This document shows positions 54,424 to 63,216 of a stretch of DNA of 64,000 nucleotides, one piece after another (position 1 is the first letter of the stretch; each line of letters starts with the position of its first letter). Position numbers and translations under genes: made by a program. The notes beneath the pieces are model-generated. The model was given only the letters and a program-made list of their open reading frames with translations, ran no database searches and was not told the origin of the DNA. Source of the DNA: Phycisphaera sp. (GTDB lineage Bacteria > Planctomycetota > Phycisphaerae > Phycisphaerales > UBA1924); NCBI GenBank assembly GCA_025916675.1, contig CP098402.1, forward strand, positions 3,157,205 to 3,221,204, written 5' to 3'.

Positions 54424-56277
54424 GTGCAACGCCGTCACACCATCGTCCCGCTCGCCGCCGCAACACTGGCCAGCGCCGGGCTTGCCCAGAGCGTCGAGGT
54501 GGATCTCGCCTTAGTCGCCCTCACCGGCACCCCCGCGCCCATGCGGCCCGCTGGCGAGATCTACCAGCACTTCGGCTTGCACCCCACGGGGGAGATCATC
54601 TTCTTCCCCGGCCCGTCCATCCGTGCCTCGCGATCGGGCGAAGTGGCGTTCTCGAGTTGGATCGGCGAGGACCCCGCCCCGCCGCCTATCACCGAGGCCA
54701 TCGTCGGCCTCTACGCCGGCGACCCCGCCGATCCCCAACTGCTGTTCGACTCCTCGATGACGATCCCAGGCACCGAAGCCTCGTTGCAGTTTGACTCGTT
54801 CCTGGGCCAGCCTCCACTCGCACACATACACGAGGGCAACGCCTCGTTCTCGGCAAAATTCACCACACCCGGCGACGCCCCTCGTGAGGGCCTGTGGCAA
54901 CAAAACGGCTCCGCGTACATCCTACTGGCCGCCCACGGCGACGCGCTGCCTGGCATGCGGCCCGATGCCGAACTCGCCCGCCTGCTCCTGCCCTTCTACA
55001 ACGGTGGCGATACTTACCTCTTCGCAGAGATCAACGACGACCTGGCCAGCGATCTGGATCCCTCGGGCTTCTGGCGATTCCGCGACGGCGGGTCCGCCCA
55101 GCCAATCGCCGTCGTCGACAACCAGGCCCCGGGCCGCCCCGACGGCGTGGTCTTCGGCCAACTCACCACCACGCAGCGGCTGGGCACCGTCCACTCGTTC
55201 GACTTCTTCGCCGACGACCGCTTGGTATTCGTCGGTATCAACAAGGGGACCGGCATCGTGCCCGAGAACGACGAGGGCATCTGGATCGAGCAAACCGATG
55301 GCGGATTCCAGCCGTTCCTGATCGAGGGCGGCCCTGCGCCCAGTGTTCCGGGCATCCCACCCGGCGGGCGTTTTGTCTCCAGCTTTGTCGCCGATGGCAC
55401 GTTCACCTCGCTCCCGGCGATCAAGGCCGCTGGCGACGATGTCCTGCTCTTCCATGCCCTGGTCGATACCGGCGATGCGCCAGACGAGCCAAAATTTCCA
55501 ACGGTGTGGACCAACCGCTCGGGCGAGCTCGAACTCATCGCCAAGGGCTTCCGGCCCGTCCTCGGCTTCGTGCCCGGAGACCCGATGCCGGAGCTGGACA
55601 ACAGCGCGTTCCTCGACTTCTCACCCATCGACATCAACGCCGCGGGCGATATCGCGCTGTTCGCGTTTGTCGCCCTCGACCCGGGCGGCGACCCCTTCAA
55701 CAGTGTGCGCGCCATCATCGGCGACTTCGGCGATGGCCGACAGACGCTCGCCTATGACACCGGCCCGGTCGCCGGTGTTCCCGGTGCGATCTGGGTCGAC
55801 CCGCGAGACTCCGTCGATGGGCTCCGCGAGATGAGGCAACTGCCCAGCGGAGACGTCCTCGTGCGCGGCGTCTACCGCACGGCATCCGGTGGTCTCGCGA
55901 TGGGCTTGGTCAAGATCGATCCGTCCGGCGAGGGCGTCCTCGCGATCCAGACCGGCACGGGCGTCGACGTCTTCGGCGACGGCTCCGACATCCGAACGCT
56001 CTCGTCCTTCACCCTGGGCGAGGGCATGGCCGATGCTGGCAGCGTTACCCTCGAAGCCCGTTTCACCGACGGTTCGCGCGGCCTGTTCACACTCAACTTC
56101 GCCGACGCCTGCCCGGCCGACCTCGACGGCGACGGGCAACTCACCATCTTCGACTTCCTCGCCTTCCAGAACCTCTTCGACGCCGGCGACCCCCTGGCCG
56201 ACTTCGACGGCGACGGCGACCTGACCCTTTTCGATTTCCTCGAGTTCCAGAACCAGTTCGACGCCGGCTGCGAGTAA
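54424..56277 (+). CDS. Secreted tandem-repeat protein with GC-type dockerin-like domain
   Basis: 617 residues from the GTG at 54424, preferred because GGAGG lies 5 nt before it; an ATG at 54412 has no ribosome site. Signal peptide ending GLAQ. The body (about 40-550) has repeats built around DINAAGDIALFAFVALDPGG or similar GEVAFSSWI strands, each with a TLAYDTGPVAGVP-type strand. The C-terminal module has CPADLDGDGQLTIFDFLAFQ, DFDGDGDLTLFDFLEFQ and ends FDAGCE. Confidence 0.8.
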   Translation: MQRRHTIVPLAAATLASAGLAQSVEVDLALVALTGTPAPMRPAGEIYQHFGLHPTGEIIFFPGPSIRASRSGEVAFSSWIGEDPAPPPITEAIVGLYAGDPADPQLLFDSSMTIPGTEASLQFDSFLGQPPLAHIHEGNASFSAKFTTPGDAPREGLWQQNGSAYILLAAHGDALPGMRPDAELARLLLPFYNGGDTYLFAEINDDLASDLDPSGFWRFRDGGSAQPIAVVDNQAPGRPDGVVFGQLTTTQRLGTVHSFDFFADDRLVFVGINKGTGIVPENDEGIWIEQTDGGFQPFLIEGGPAPSVPGIPPGGRFVSSFVADGTFTSLPAIKAAGDDVLLFHALVDTGDAPDEPKFPTVWTNRSGELELIAKGFRPVLGFVPGDPMPELDNSAFLDFSPIDINAAGDIALFAFVALDPGGDPFNSVRAIIGDFGDGRQTLAYDTGPVAGVPGAIWVDPRDSVDGLREMRQLPSGDVLVRGVYRTASGGLAMGLVKIDPSGEGVLAIQTGTGVDVFGDGSDIRTLSSFTLGEGMADAGSVTLEARFTDGSRGLFTLNFADACPADLDGDGQLTIFDFLAFQNLFDAGDPLADFDGDGDLTLFDFLEFQNQFDAGCE

Positions 56278-56303
56278 GAGCACGATCGAGTGCAAAAAAC
56301 GAA

Positions 56304-56323
56304 CCCCCGCCGTGGGGCGGGGG
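56304..56323 (-). terminator. Bidirectional terminator between convergent genes
   Basis: 8-bp stem CCCCCGCC / GGCGGGGG with a 4-nt loop. On the minus strand it is followed by TTCGTTTTTT, so it serves glyS best. Confidence 0.75.
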
Positions 56324-56352
56324 GCATTCTTACAACCATATCGAATCCAGCC

Positions 56353-57912
56353 CTACGCCTCGAGCTTCTCGGCCAGCCAATCCCCAACCTTGTCGATCGC
56401 GATCCGATCCTGCGCCAGCGTGTCGCGATCGCGGAAGGTCACCGTCTGGTCGGTCATCGTGTCGCCGTCGATGGTGAAGCACACCGGGCAGCCCGCCTCG
56501 TCCATGCGGGCGTACCGCTTGCCGATGCTCTGCTTGGGGTCGTACTCGATCAGCCCCATGTGCCCGAACCGTCCACGCAGCTCGCGCACCAGCGTCTCGG
56601 CCACCTCGGGCATGCCGTCCTTGTTCACCAGCGGGTAGACGGCGGCCTTGATCGGCGCCATGCTGGGCTTGAACTTCATGACCACCTTGCTGGCCCGTGA
56701 GTCGTCGGGCGTGAACGCCTCGCACAGCAGCGCGAGAACGCCCCGCGTCAGCCCCGCCGCCGGCTCGATCACGTCGGGCAGGTACCGCTCGTTGCGTTCC
56801 TGGTCGAAGTAGTCCAACTTCTTGCCCGAGTGCTCCTTGTGCTGCGAGAGGTCGTAGTTGCTCCGGTGCGCCACGCCCTCGAGCTCGCCAAAGCCCGGGT
56901 GCGTGAACGGCCAGCGATACTCGATGTCGTACGTGCCCGCGCCGTTCTTGGAGTAATGCGCCAATTCGTCGTCATCATGCTTGCGGACGATCATGTTCTC
57001 GTCGCTCAAACCAACGCTGTTCCACCACCGCTTGCGCTCTTCGACCCAATAGTCGAGCCACTGCTGCGCCTCGTCCTTGTGGCAGAAGAACTCCATCTCC
57101 ATCTGCTCGAACTCGCGAGACCGGAAGATGAAGTTCCGCGGCGTCACTTCATTGCGGAACGCCTTGCCCACCTGCGCGATGCCGAAGGGCACGCGCACCC
57201 GCGTGGTATCCACGATGTTCGCGAAGTTCAGGAAGATGCCCTGGGCGGTCTCGGGGCGGAGGTAGGCCTTGTCGTCCTCGCTGGCGGTGGCGCCGACGTA
57301 GGTCTGGAACATCAGGTTGAACGCACGCGGCTCGGTCAGCGTGCCCGGTGTCTTGGCGTGCGGGCCAACCGAAATCGCCCGCTCATCAGCGCCAAGCGAC
57401 ACGAACGGGCACGTATCGATCTCGTCATCGCCGAGCGACCGCTTCTTGTACTTGTCCAGCTTCTTGCGCGCCGCGGCGTAGGTCTCGTCGTCGTCCTCGA
57501 TGTGGACATAGATCTGCCCCGACGTGTCGCCCTTCTCGCCGATGCAAATCAGATGATCGGCCCGATAGCGGAACTTGGTCTCGGTGCAATCCACCATTGG
57601 GTCGCTAAACCCACCAACGTGCCCACTCGCCTCCCACACCCTTGGATTCTGAATAATGCTCGAATCCACGCCCACGATCGACACCGGCTTGCCTTCGCGC
57701 AGCGGCGGCGTCAGCGTCATGTCGCGCCACCAGCGGTCGGCCAGGTTCTTCTTGAGTTGCACGCCCAGCGGGCCATAGTCCCAGAAGCCGTTCAGCCCGC
57801 CGTAGATCTCGCTAGCCGGAAAGATGAACCCGCGCCGCTTGCACAGGCTCACCAGTTCTTCCATCGACTTGCCTTGGACCGAACTGGCCCCGTCCGCCAC
57901 CGCTTCGCTCAT
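56353..57912 (-). CDS. glyS: Glycyl-tRNA synthetase, dimeric class II type
   Basis: 519 residues from the ATG at 57912 (TTGGAG upstream). Single-chain alpha2-type enzyme: KRRGFIFPASEIYGGLNGFW at the N-terminus, motif 2 region FRNEVTPRNFIFRSREFEQ, and the C-terminal anticodon-binding domain (about 400-519). TCPFVS, with the zinc-like insertion region before it, is present. Charges tRNA-Gly. A GNRA-capped palindrome lies just upstream of the start. Confidence 0.95.
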   Translation of the reverse strand: MSEAVADGASSVQGKSMEELVSLCKRRGFIFPASEIYGGLNGFWDYGPLGVQLKKNLADRWWRDMTLTPPLREGKPVSIVGVDSSIIQNPRVWEASGHVGGFSDPMVDCTETKFRYRADHLICIGEKGDTSGQIYVHIEDDDETYAAARKKLDKYKKRSLGDDEIDTCPFVSLGADERAISVGPHAKTPGTLTEPRAFNLMFQTYVGATASEDDKAYLRPETAQGIFLNFANIVDTTRVRVPFGIAQVGKAFRNEVTPRNFIFRSREFEQMEMEFFCHKDEAQQWLDYWVEERKRWWNSVGLSDENMIVRKHDDDELAHYSKNGAGTYDIEYRWPFTHPGFGELEGVAHRSNYDLSQHKEHSGKKLDYFDQERNERYLPDVIEPAAGLTRGVLALLCEAFTPDDSRASKVVMKFKPSMAPIKAAVYPLVNKDGMPEVAETLVRELRGRFGHMGLIEYDPKQSIGKRYARMDEAGCPVCFTIDGDTMTDQTVTFRDRDTLAQDRIAIDKVGDWLAEKLEA

Positions 57913-57929
57913 CAAAGTCTCCAACCGAG

Positions 57930-57949
57930 CCGCGTGCGTGAGCACGCGG
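57930..57949. repeat. REP-like GNRA-capped palindrome, copy 3
   Basis: Perfect 8-bp stem CCGCGTGC / GCACGCGG with a GTGA loop. Compared with copy 2, the stem differs by a compensated base pair. Confidence 0.75.
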
Positions 57950-57978
57950 ACCATCGCCCGATTCCCGTTTCCTGCCGT

Positions 57979-58653
57979 TTAGCCGCCGAAGGCTTTCCGC
58001 AGTAGATCCCCAAACGATACCCGCTCGGCCTCCTCGCGCACCTTCGCCTCGATCACGTCGAACTCGACCACCTCGGGCGCCTCGATCAACGGCCGCCGCT
58101 GGCTCTCGTCCACGCGCATGAGCCCCAGCGCCCCCTGCCCGGTGACGCTCACCTGCCACACGCCCTCGCCCAGCGCCCGGTACACCGCCTTGCCCACCAG
58201 CGCGCCCGGCTGCTCCCAATCGACCTCGGCCACCTCGGGATCGATCACGATCCCATCCATCGGCGGGGTGACCTCGTCGAACACCCGGCGGATCCACAGC
58301 CGACCCCCGATAACCACGTAGTCGACGTAGATCTCGCGCTCCGGGTCGAACGGCGTTGGGATCACCGTCTCGACACCACGCCGGCTGCGCACCCGCACGC
58401 TCATCGCGCCGTCTTCCACAACTAACTCTGTGACAGCGGATTGCGCGACGGCAGTGTTAAACTGATCGACCAGGACCGTGTAATCCTTGGCGATCTCCTC
58501 GAGACGATCCCGATAGATATCGGCCCTTAGGTCGGCCCTCGCGCGGGACATCACCAAGTAACCACCTATCACGGCCAATAGTATGGTAATCAGGGCAAGC
58601 CCGGAGGTGAAAATTCGGCTTCGTGGGTGTTTCCCGCTTGACATCACAGCCAT
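57979..58653 (-). CDS. Membrane-anchored protein of unknown function
   Basis: 224 residues from the ATG at 58653. A signal-anchor helix (about 17-38, SGLALITILLAVIGGYLVM) is followed by a soluble periplasmic domain. Its first part (RADIYRDRLEEIAKDYTVL) is helical; the rest is beta-rich (VYRALGEGVWQVSVTG) and the end is again helical. No named family. TACAAT lies 8 nt before the ATG, which supports this start over longer ones. glyS follows on the same strand after 66 bp. Confidence 0.62.
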   Translation of the reverse strand: MAVMSSGKHPRSRIFTSGLALITILLAVIGGYLVMSRARADLRADIYRDRLEEIAKDYTVLVDQFNTAVAQSAVTELVVEDGAMSVRVRSRRGVETVIPTPFDPEREIYVDYVVIGGRLWIRRVFDEVTPPMDGIVIDPEVAEVDWEQPGALVGKAVYRALGEGVWQVSVTGQGALGLMRVDESQRRPLIEAPEVVEFDVIEAKVREEAERVSFGDLLRKAFGG

Positions 58654-59075
58654 CTTGGGCCATTGTATGTACCAGAGAGATTCGTGGAGGACGGCGATAT
58701 TTTCTGGATCCGCATCCATAAACCGAAACGCTGATCTAGCCCCATCGCTACGCCTCGTGAGCTGGCGTAGGGGCTTGTGTCGTTGTGACGTCCACGAGTT
58801 TTGCAGAGGCCGCCAGGGTTGATGGTTGGCGGCATGAGAGAGGGCAGGCCCCAATGACGGGGCCGGCCTGGCACCGACGGGGAGGGTCGGAGTCGGGTTC
58901 CACTGGGAGCAGAAGGGGGATGCACGGTGGAAAATCGCCGAGCGATCATTCCCAACCAGACTTGCTGATCCGGGGCCATTCGGACAATGGCTTCGGTTTA
59001 TGTTTCGATGTGGTCGGCAGCGTGCCGGTCGCAGTACCCATGTAGTCCATATAAGATATGGGGTTTGTAGAGATG
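58654..59075. other. Gap with leader of the next dockerin-type gene
   Basis: 422 bp without a credible gene. A GGCCCC / GGGGCC hairpin is at 58847-58864. The last about 60 bp resemble the leader of the paralogue at 63217, including a shared GTGCC-GCAG-CATGTAG pattern. Confidence 0.55.
58662..58667 (-). promoter_or_regulatory. TANNNT leaderless-type -10 (TACAAT)
   Basis: TACAAT on the minus strand, 8 nt before the ATG at 58653. Confidence 0.45.
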
Positions 59076-60983
59076 ATGAACACTCAGAAGGTTTTTGCCG
59101 CCGCCGCGATCCTCGCTGCCGCCGGCTCCACGTTCGCCCAGGTCTCGCCTGGCGCGTTTACTCCCGACGCCACCGATGACATGGAGAGCTACCCCGGTGC
59201 TCGCACCTTCCTCTTCGATCTGTTTGGTGGTAGCGTTCCCGTCGCCGGCGATCTGAGCTTCGCCTCGATCGACTTCGGCGACTGGCAGGACTTCCGGGCC
59301 CCCGGCGGTCCCATCCAGCCGACGTCGGGTAACCGCTTCGGCACGATCTTCGGCTTCGGCTCGATCACCCTCGACTTCACCGGCATCGGTGGCGTCACCG
59401 GTTTCGGCTTCTCGGCTAGCGCTGCTGGCGTGGGTGCCGACACCATCGAGTTCTTCGACCTCGGTGGCGCTTCGATCGCCACCTTCACCGACGTCGACGG
59501 CTACGGCCCCGGCGACGGCACCATGGAAGACCTGAGCTGGACCTCGACGGTCGCCATCGGCTCGGTCCGCCTGGACGGCCCCGAGACCGCGTTCGACGAT
59601 TTCGCCTACATCCAGGGCGACGTCCCCGCGCAGATCCTCGTCTTCTCGTCGTCCAACGACTTCCACGAGATGACCGCCGCCGACAACCTCGGCCTGAACT
59701 ACGACTTCAACGACAGCGACTTCACCGCGCTGAACGCCGACCTGAACAACGGCTCGTACAACGCCGCTGTCATCCACAACCCCTGCTGCAACTTCGGCGC
59801 CGGCTTCGATGCCGAGCTCGACACCTTCGTCAGCGGCGGCGGCCGCGTCCACTTCTCGTTCTGGAACATGGACGCCGACGTGGCGCTCCAGGGCACCCTG
59901 GGCGTCGACAGCGCGGTCGACTTCACCGCTCCGCGTCCGGTCTTCGACAACGCCGGCCACCCCTCGTGGGGCGGCGCGGCCAGCCCGGTTGCCGTCGACG
60001 GCACCGACCCCTGGGCCGACAACGGCGACAGCATGACCGGTGACGAGGTCGTCTCGACCTTCGACAGCACCTCGGGCGATGGTGCGACCATCGTCAGCAA
60101 CGAGAACCGCACGCTGACCAACGGCTTCGAGTACGACACGCTCGACGAGACCGGCGTCGTCGCCCTGCTCGAGGCCCAGATCGACTGGGTCCTCAACAGC
60201 GCTCCCCCGCCCCCGCCCCCGGGCAGCCTCATCGTCCAGTTCCAGTCTGGTAACGATGGCCACCTCGGCGCGGCTTCGGCCACCGCCGGCATCACGCCCG
60301 ACCTGGACCTCTTCAGCGACTTCCCCGGCCTGACCGCGGCGCTGAGCGATCCGGACTACGGCGTTGCCCTGATCAGCAACCCCTGCTGCTTCTTCGACGC
60401 CGGCACCCCCGGTGCTCTTGACACCTTCATCGCCAACGGCAACGTCGCGCACATGTCCTTCTGGAACATGGACGCGGAAGTCGTGCTGCAGGGCGCCTTC
60501 GGCGTCGCTTCGGCCTTCGACTTCTTCATCCCGCGTTCGGTCTTCGACAACGCGGGCCACCCCTCGTGGGGCAGCGCGGCTAGCCCCGTCAACCCCGCCA
60601 TCGATCCCAGCCCGTGGAACGACAACGGCGACGAGATGACCGCCGCCGGTGGCGCGTCGATCGTCGGTACCCACGACTCCGATGTCGGCCCCGGTGCCAT
60701 CATCGTGGCCAACGGCGACCGCACGCTGTTCAACGGCTTCGACTACGACTCCCTCGAGGACGCCCAGATCCGCGACCTGCTGGCCGCCCAGCTCGGCTGG
60801 ATCGGTGGCGACGTCTGCGTTGCCGACTGCGATGGCGACGGCAGCCTGACGCTGTTCGACTTCCTCTGCTTCCAGAACCTGTTCGATGCTGGTGACCTGG
60901 CCGCCGACCTCGACGGTGACGGCATCCTGACCCTCTTCGACTTCCTCGCGTTCCAGAACGCCTTCGACGCCGGCTGCGACTAA
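59076..60983 (+). CDS. Secreted duplicated-domain protein with GC-type dockerin-like domain
   Basis: 635 residues from the ATG at 59076, matching the paralogue at 63217. Signal peptide ending TFAQ. An N-terminal beta domain (about 25-175, DSFGDxxDF and IEFFDLGGASI) precedes two copies of a domain (about 177-370 and 380-585) that carry NPCC-x-F-x-A-G, FSFWNMDADV/MSFWNMDAEV and RxVFDNAGHPSWG; the Pro-rich link is PPPPPP. The C-terminal module has CVADCDGDGSLTLFDFLCFQ and ends FDAGCD. Confidence 0.82.
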   Translation: MNTQKVFAAAAILAAAGSTFAQVSPGAFTPDATDDMESYPGARTFLFDLFGGSVPVAGDLSFASIDFGDWQDFRAPGGPIQPTSGNRFGTIFGFGSITLDFTGIGGVTGFGFSASAAGVGADTIEFFDLGGASIATFTDVDGYGPGDGTMEDLSWTSTVAIGSVRLDGPETAFDDFAYIQGDVPAQILVFSSSNDFHEMTAADNLGLNYDFNDSDFTALNADLNNGSYNAAVIHNPCCNFGAGFDAELDTFVSGGGRVHFSFWNMDADVALQGTLGVDSAVDFTAPRPVFDNAGHPSWGGAASPVAVDGTDPWADNGDSMTGDEVVSTFDSTSGDGATIVSNENRTLTNGFEYDTLDETGVVALLEAQIDWVLNSAPPPPPPGSLIVQFQSGNDGHLGAASATAGITPDLDLFSDFPGLTAALSDPDYGVALISNPCCFFDAGTPGALDTFIANGNVAHMSFWNMDAEVVLQGAFGVASAFDFFIPRSVFDNAGHPSWGSAASPVNPAIDPSPWNDNGDEMTAAGGASIVGTHDSDVGPGAIIVANGDRTLFNGFDYDSLEDAQIRDLLAAQLGWIGGDVCVADCDGDGSLTLFDFLCFQNLFDAGDLAADLDGDGILTLFDFLAFQNAFDAGCD

Positions 60984-61023
60984 GCTAGCCCGGCTCGTTC
61001 TAGGATCTTCTGAGTAAGTTCAA

Positions 61024-61051
61024 GGCCCCGGATTCGTCCGGGGCTTTTTTT
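61024..61051 (+). terminator. Rho-independent terminator
   Basis: 9-bp stem GCCCCGGA / TCCGGGGC with a TTCG loop and a run of seven T. Confidence 0.9.
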
Positions 61052-61232
61052 GTGCGCATCGTGATCGTGAGATACCCGGTCGCAACTCCCGGCCAGCTGG
61101 TGGCGTAATCCATATGGGCAAGCAGCATGCTCGCGGTGCGTATGGGAAACAGATCTCAAGGGGAGCAGAGGCGATGCCACAGCAATGACTCGATGGACAC
61201 GCCCAACTGCTCGTTTCGCAGGTCACTGGCTC

Positions 61233-61337
61233 GCGGGGTTCGGCTCCATCTGTTATCCCGACTTGGATGAGGACGGCTAACTCAGCATCTTCGACTTCCT
61301 GGTCTTCCAGAACGCCTTCGACGCCGGCTGCCCCTGA
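61233..61337 (+). pseudogene. Decayed C-terminal dockerin-like module
   Basis: The reading frame gives CYPDLDEDG, then an in-frame TAA at 61278-61280, then LSIFDFLVFQNAFDAGCP and a TGA at 61335-61337. This is the second EF-hand-like half of the shared module, with no matching upstream gene body. It lies 250 bp after the terminator of the previous gene and looks like the remnant of a lost secreted protein. The region 61052-61232 shows nothing recognisable. Confidence 0.78.
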
Positions 61338-61352
61338 TCCCCGCAGCCCCGC

Positions 61353-62684
61353 TCACGGGTTCCAGCGGCGCACCACCACCGAATCGTTCTGCCCACCAAA
61401 CCCGAAGCTGTTCGACAGGCACACACCTACGCCGCCCGCGTCGCGCACGTCGCGTGCAACATTGGGCACGTAGTCCAGGTCGCACGCCTCATCCGGCTGC
61501 TGATAATTGATCGTTGGCGGCAGCCACCCCGTTTGCATCGATCGGATACAGGCGATGAGCTCCACCGCACCCGCGGCTTGGATGAGATGCCCCAGCATGC
61601 TCTTCACGCTGCTCATCGGCACGTGCGGCGCATGCTCGCCGAACACTCGCTTCACGGCGCGTGTCTCGATGCCGTCGTTCTCGCGCGTGCCCGTGCCATG
61701 CGCCGAGATGTAATGCACGCCGGGCCTCCCATCCTCGCCAAGTGCGGCGGGATCAATCCCAGCCTGTTCTAACGCCTGGGCCATCGCCCGCCACGCGCCC
61801 TCGCCCTCGGGGTCGATGTCGGTGATGCGATACGCGTCGGCCGAAGAGCCGTACCCCGCGATCTCCACCAATGGTGTTGCCCCTCGCGCCAGCGCGTGGT
61901 CGAGGTCCTCGAGCACCAGCATCCCAGCGCCCTCGCCCATCACGAACCCGTCGCGCGTGCGATCAAACGGCCGCGACGCGCCAGTGGGATCATCTCCCCT
62001 GGTGCTCATCGCGGTGAGCCGCACGAACCCGGTCATGCCCAGGGGGTGGATCATCGAGTGGCAGCCGCCGCTGACCATCACGTCGGCATCACCGCGTGCG
62101 ATCACCTCGGCGGCCTCTCCGATCGCTTGCGTGCTCGCCGCACAAGCCGTCATGCAATTCATCGAGGGACCACGCAGGCCCAGCGCCGCCGCAAGGTGGG
62201 CCAAGGCCATCTGCGGCTCCTGCTCCACCTCGCGCAGCAGGCCCAGCGCCCCGGCCCCCTCGGCCCACCGCCGATCATCGAGGCCCCGGGCGTCGGCGTC
62301 CCAAGCCCCGATGCACAGCCGCCCAAACACCTCGCTGTCCGGGCTGCTCTCTCCGGCCCCGAGATACAACCCCGCCCGCTCCGGCACGACTCCACCGGCC
62401 CCCAGCCCGGCCAGTTCCCAGGCTCGGGCCCCGGCGGCCAAGGCGAACTTGGTCGCTCGCCCAGCCGACGAATGCGAGCCGGCCAACGGACCAAGGGAAT
62501 CCCGAAGGTCAAAACTACGCACCTCGGCCGCGAAGCTCGTGGCGAAGCCGCCCGCGTCGAACTGTTCTACCGGGCCAGCGGCGCTCTTGCCGCTCATCAT
62601 GGCCTCCCACGCACCTTCCAAGCCGCAACCAACAGGTGTCACCCACCCCATCCCCGTGACTACAACCCGTCGCCCGCCGTGCAT
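61353..62684 (-). CDS. Beta-ketoacyl-ACP synthase II-like (FabF family)
   Basis: 443 residues. Thiolase fold with the condensing-enzyme triad: C181 in TACAAS, H329 in SAHGTGT and H366 in MLGH, with K361 in SSVKS. It starts VVVTGMGWVTPVG, as in FabF. It elongates acyl-ACP in fatty-acid or polyketide synthesis. The first-third region (about 75-155) is divergent from FabF and Ala/Gly-rich. AAAGGGG precedes the ATG at 62684. No ACP or other fab genes are adjacent, so a specialised role is possible. Confidence 0.85.
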   Translation of the reverse strand: MHGGRRVVVTGMGWVTPVGCGLEGAWEAMMSGKSAAGPVEQFDAGGFATSFAAEVRSFDLRDSLGPLAGSHSSAGRATKFALAAGARAWELAGLGAGGVVPERAGLYLGAGESSPDSEVFGRLCIGAWDADARGLDDRRWAEGAGALGLLREVEQEPQMALAHLAAALGLRGPSMNCMTACAASTQAIGEAAEVIARGDADVMVSGGCHSMIHPLGMTGFVRLTAMSTRGDDPTGASRPFDRTRDGFVMGEGAGMLVLEDLDHALARGATPLVEIAGYGSSADAYRITDIDPEGEGAWRAMAQALEQAGIDPAALGEDGRPGVHYISAHGTGTRENDGIETRAVKRVFGEHAPHVPMSSVKSMLGHLIQAAGAVELIACIRSMQTGWLPPTINYQQPDEACDLDYVPNVARDVRDAGGVGVCLSNSFGFGGQNDSVVVRRWNP

Positions 62685-63216
62685 GCAATGGCCCCTTTCA
62701 GTGGCTCGCGCCATCCCATTGAGCCTAGCTCACAGGCGGCTTCTGGTGCGATCGGGCGGAGCGAAATTACGCAAAACTACCACCATCGTGTACAAAAAAT
62801 ACCATGCGGCCGCAAAATACTCTTGACAACTCCGCGCCGTTGCTTCATTACTACAAGGGGAAAAAGTTGGAAGGGCTCGTGGGAAGCTGGGGGCAGATTC
62901 TTCAATCCGATCGGTAGGCTTGCGTTCCTGAAGATCGGTTACCACCAGCAACACACGACACGCCACCGGCTCAATGCGAGTTGAAGTGCGTCGCCTCGTG
63001 AGCGTGCACGACGGATATCGCGTTGGCGTGTGGCATGCAGAGGAAAGAAGGTGGCGATTGGCAATATGTAAGTTGCTGCTCACCACAATTTGAAATTGTC
63101 TGCTTGCTGACTCGGGATTCCTCGTTGGGATCCGAATCGTTTGTTGCATCGAGTAGTGGCCGGTATCGTGCCAGCCGCAGAACATGTAGTTCCTAATTTT
63201 TGGGGGACTTGAAGAG
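62685..63216. other. AT-richer gap before the last paralogue
   Basis: 532 bp without a credible gene, AT-richer than its surroundings. It has a possible sigma-70 promoter at 62823-62852. The end resembles the leader of the 59076 gene (GTGCC-GCAG-CATGTAG). Confidence 0.5.
62823..62852 (+). promoter_or_regulatory. Possible sigma-70-type promoter
   Basis: Perfect -35 TTGACA, then 18 nt and ATTACT. The distance to the next start (about 360 nt) would give a long leader. Confidence 0.35.
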
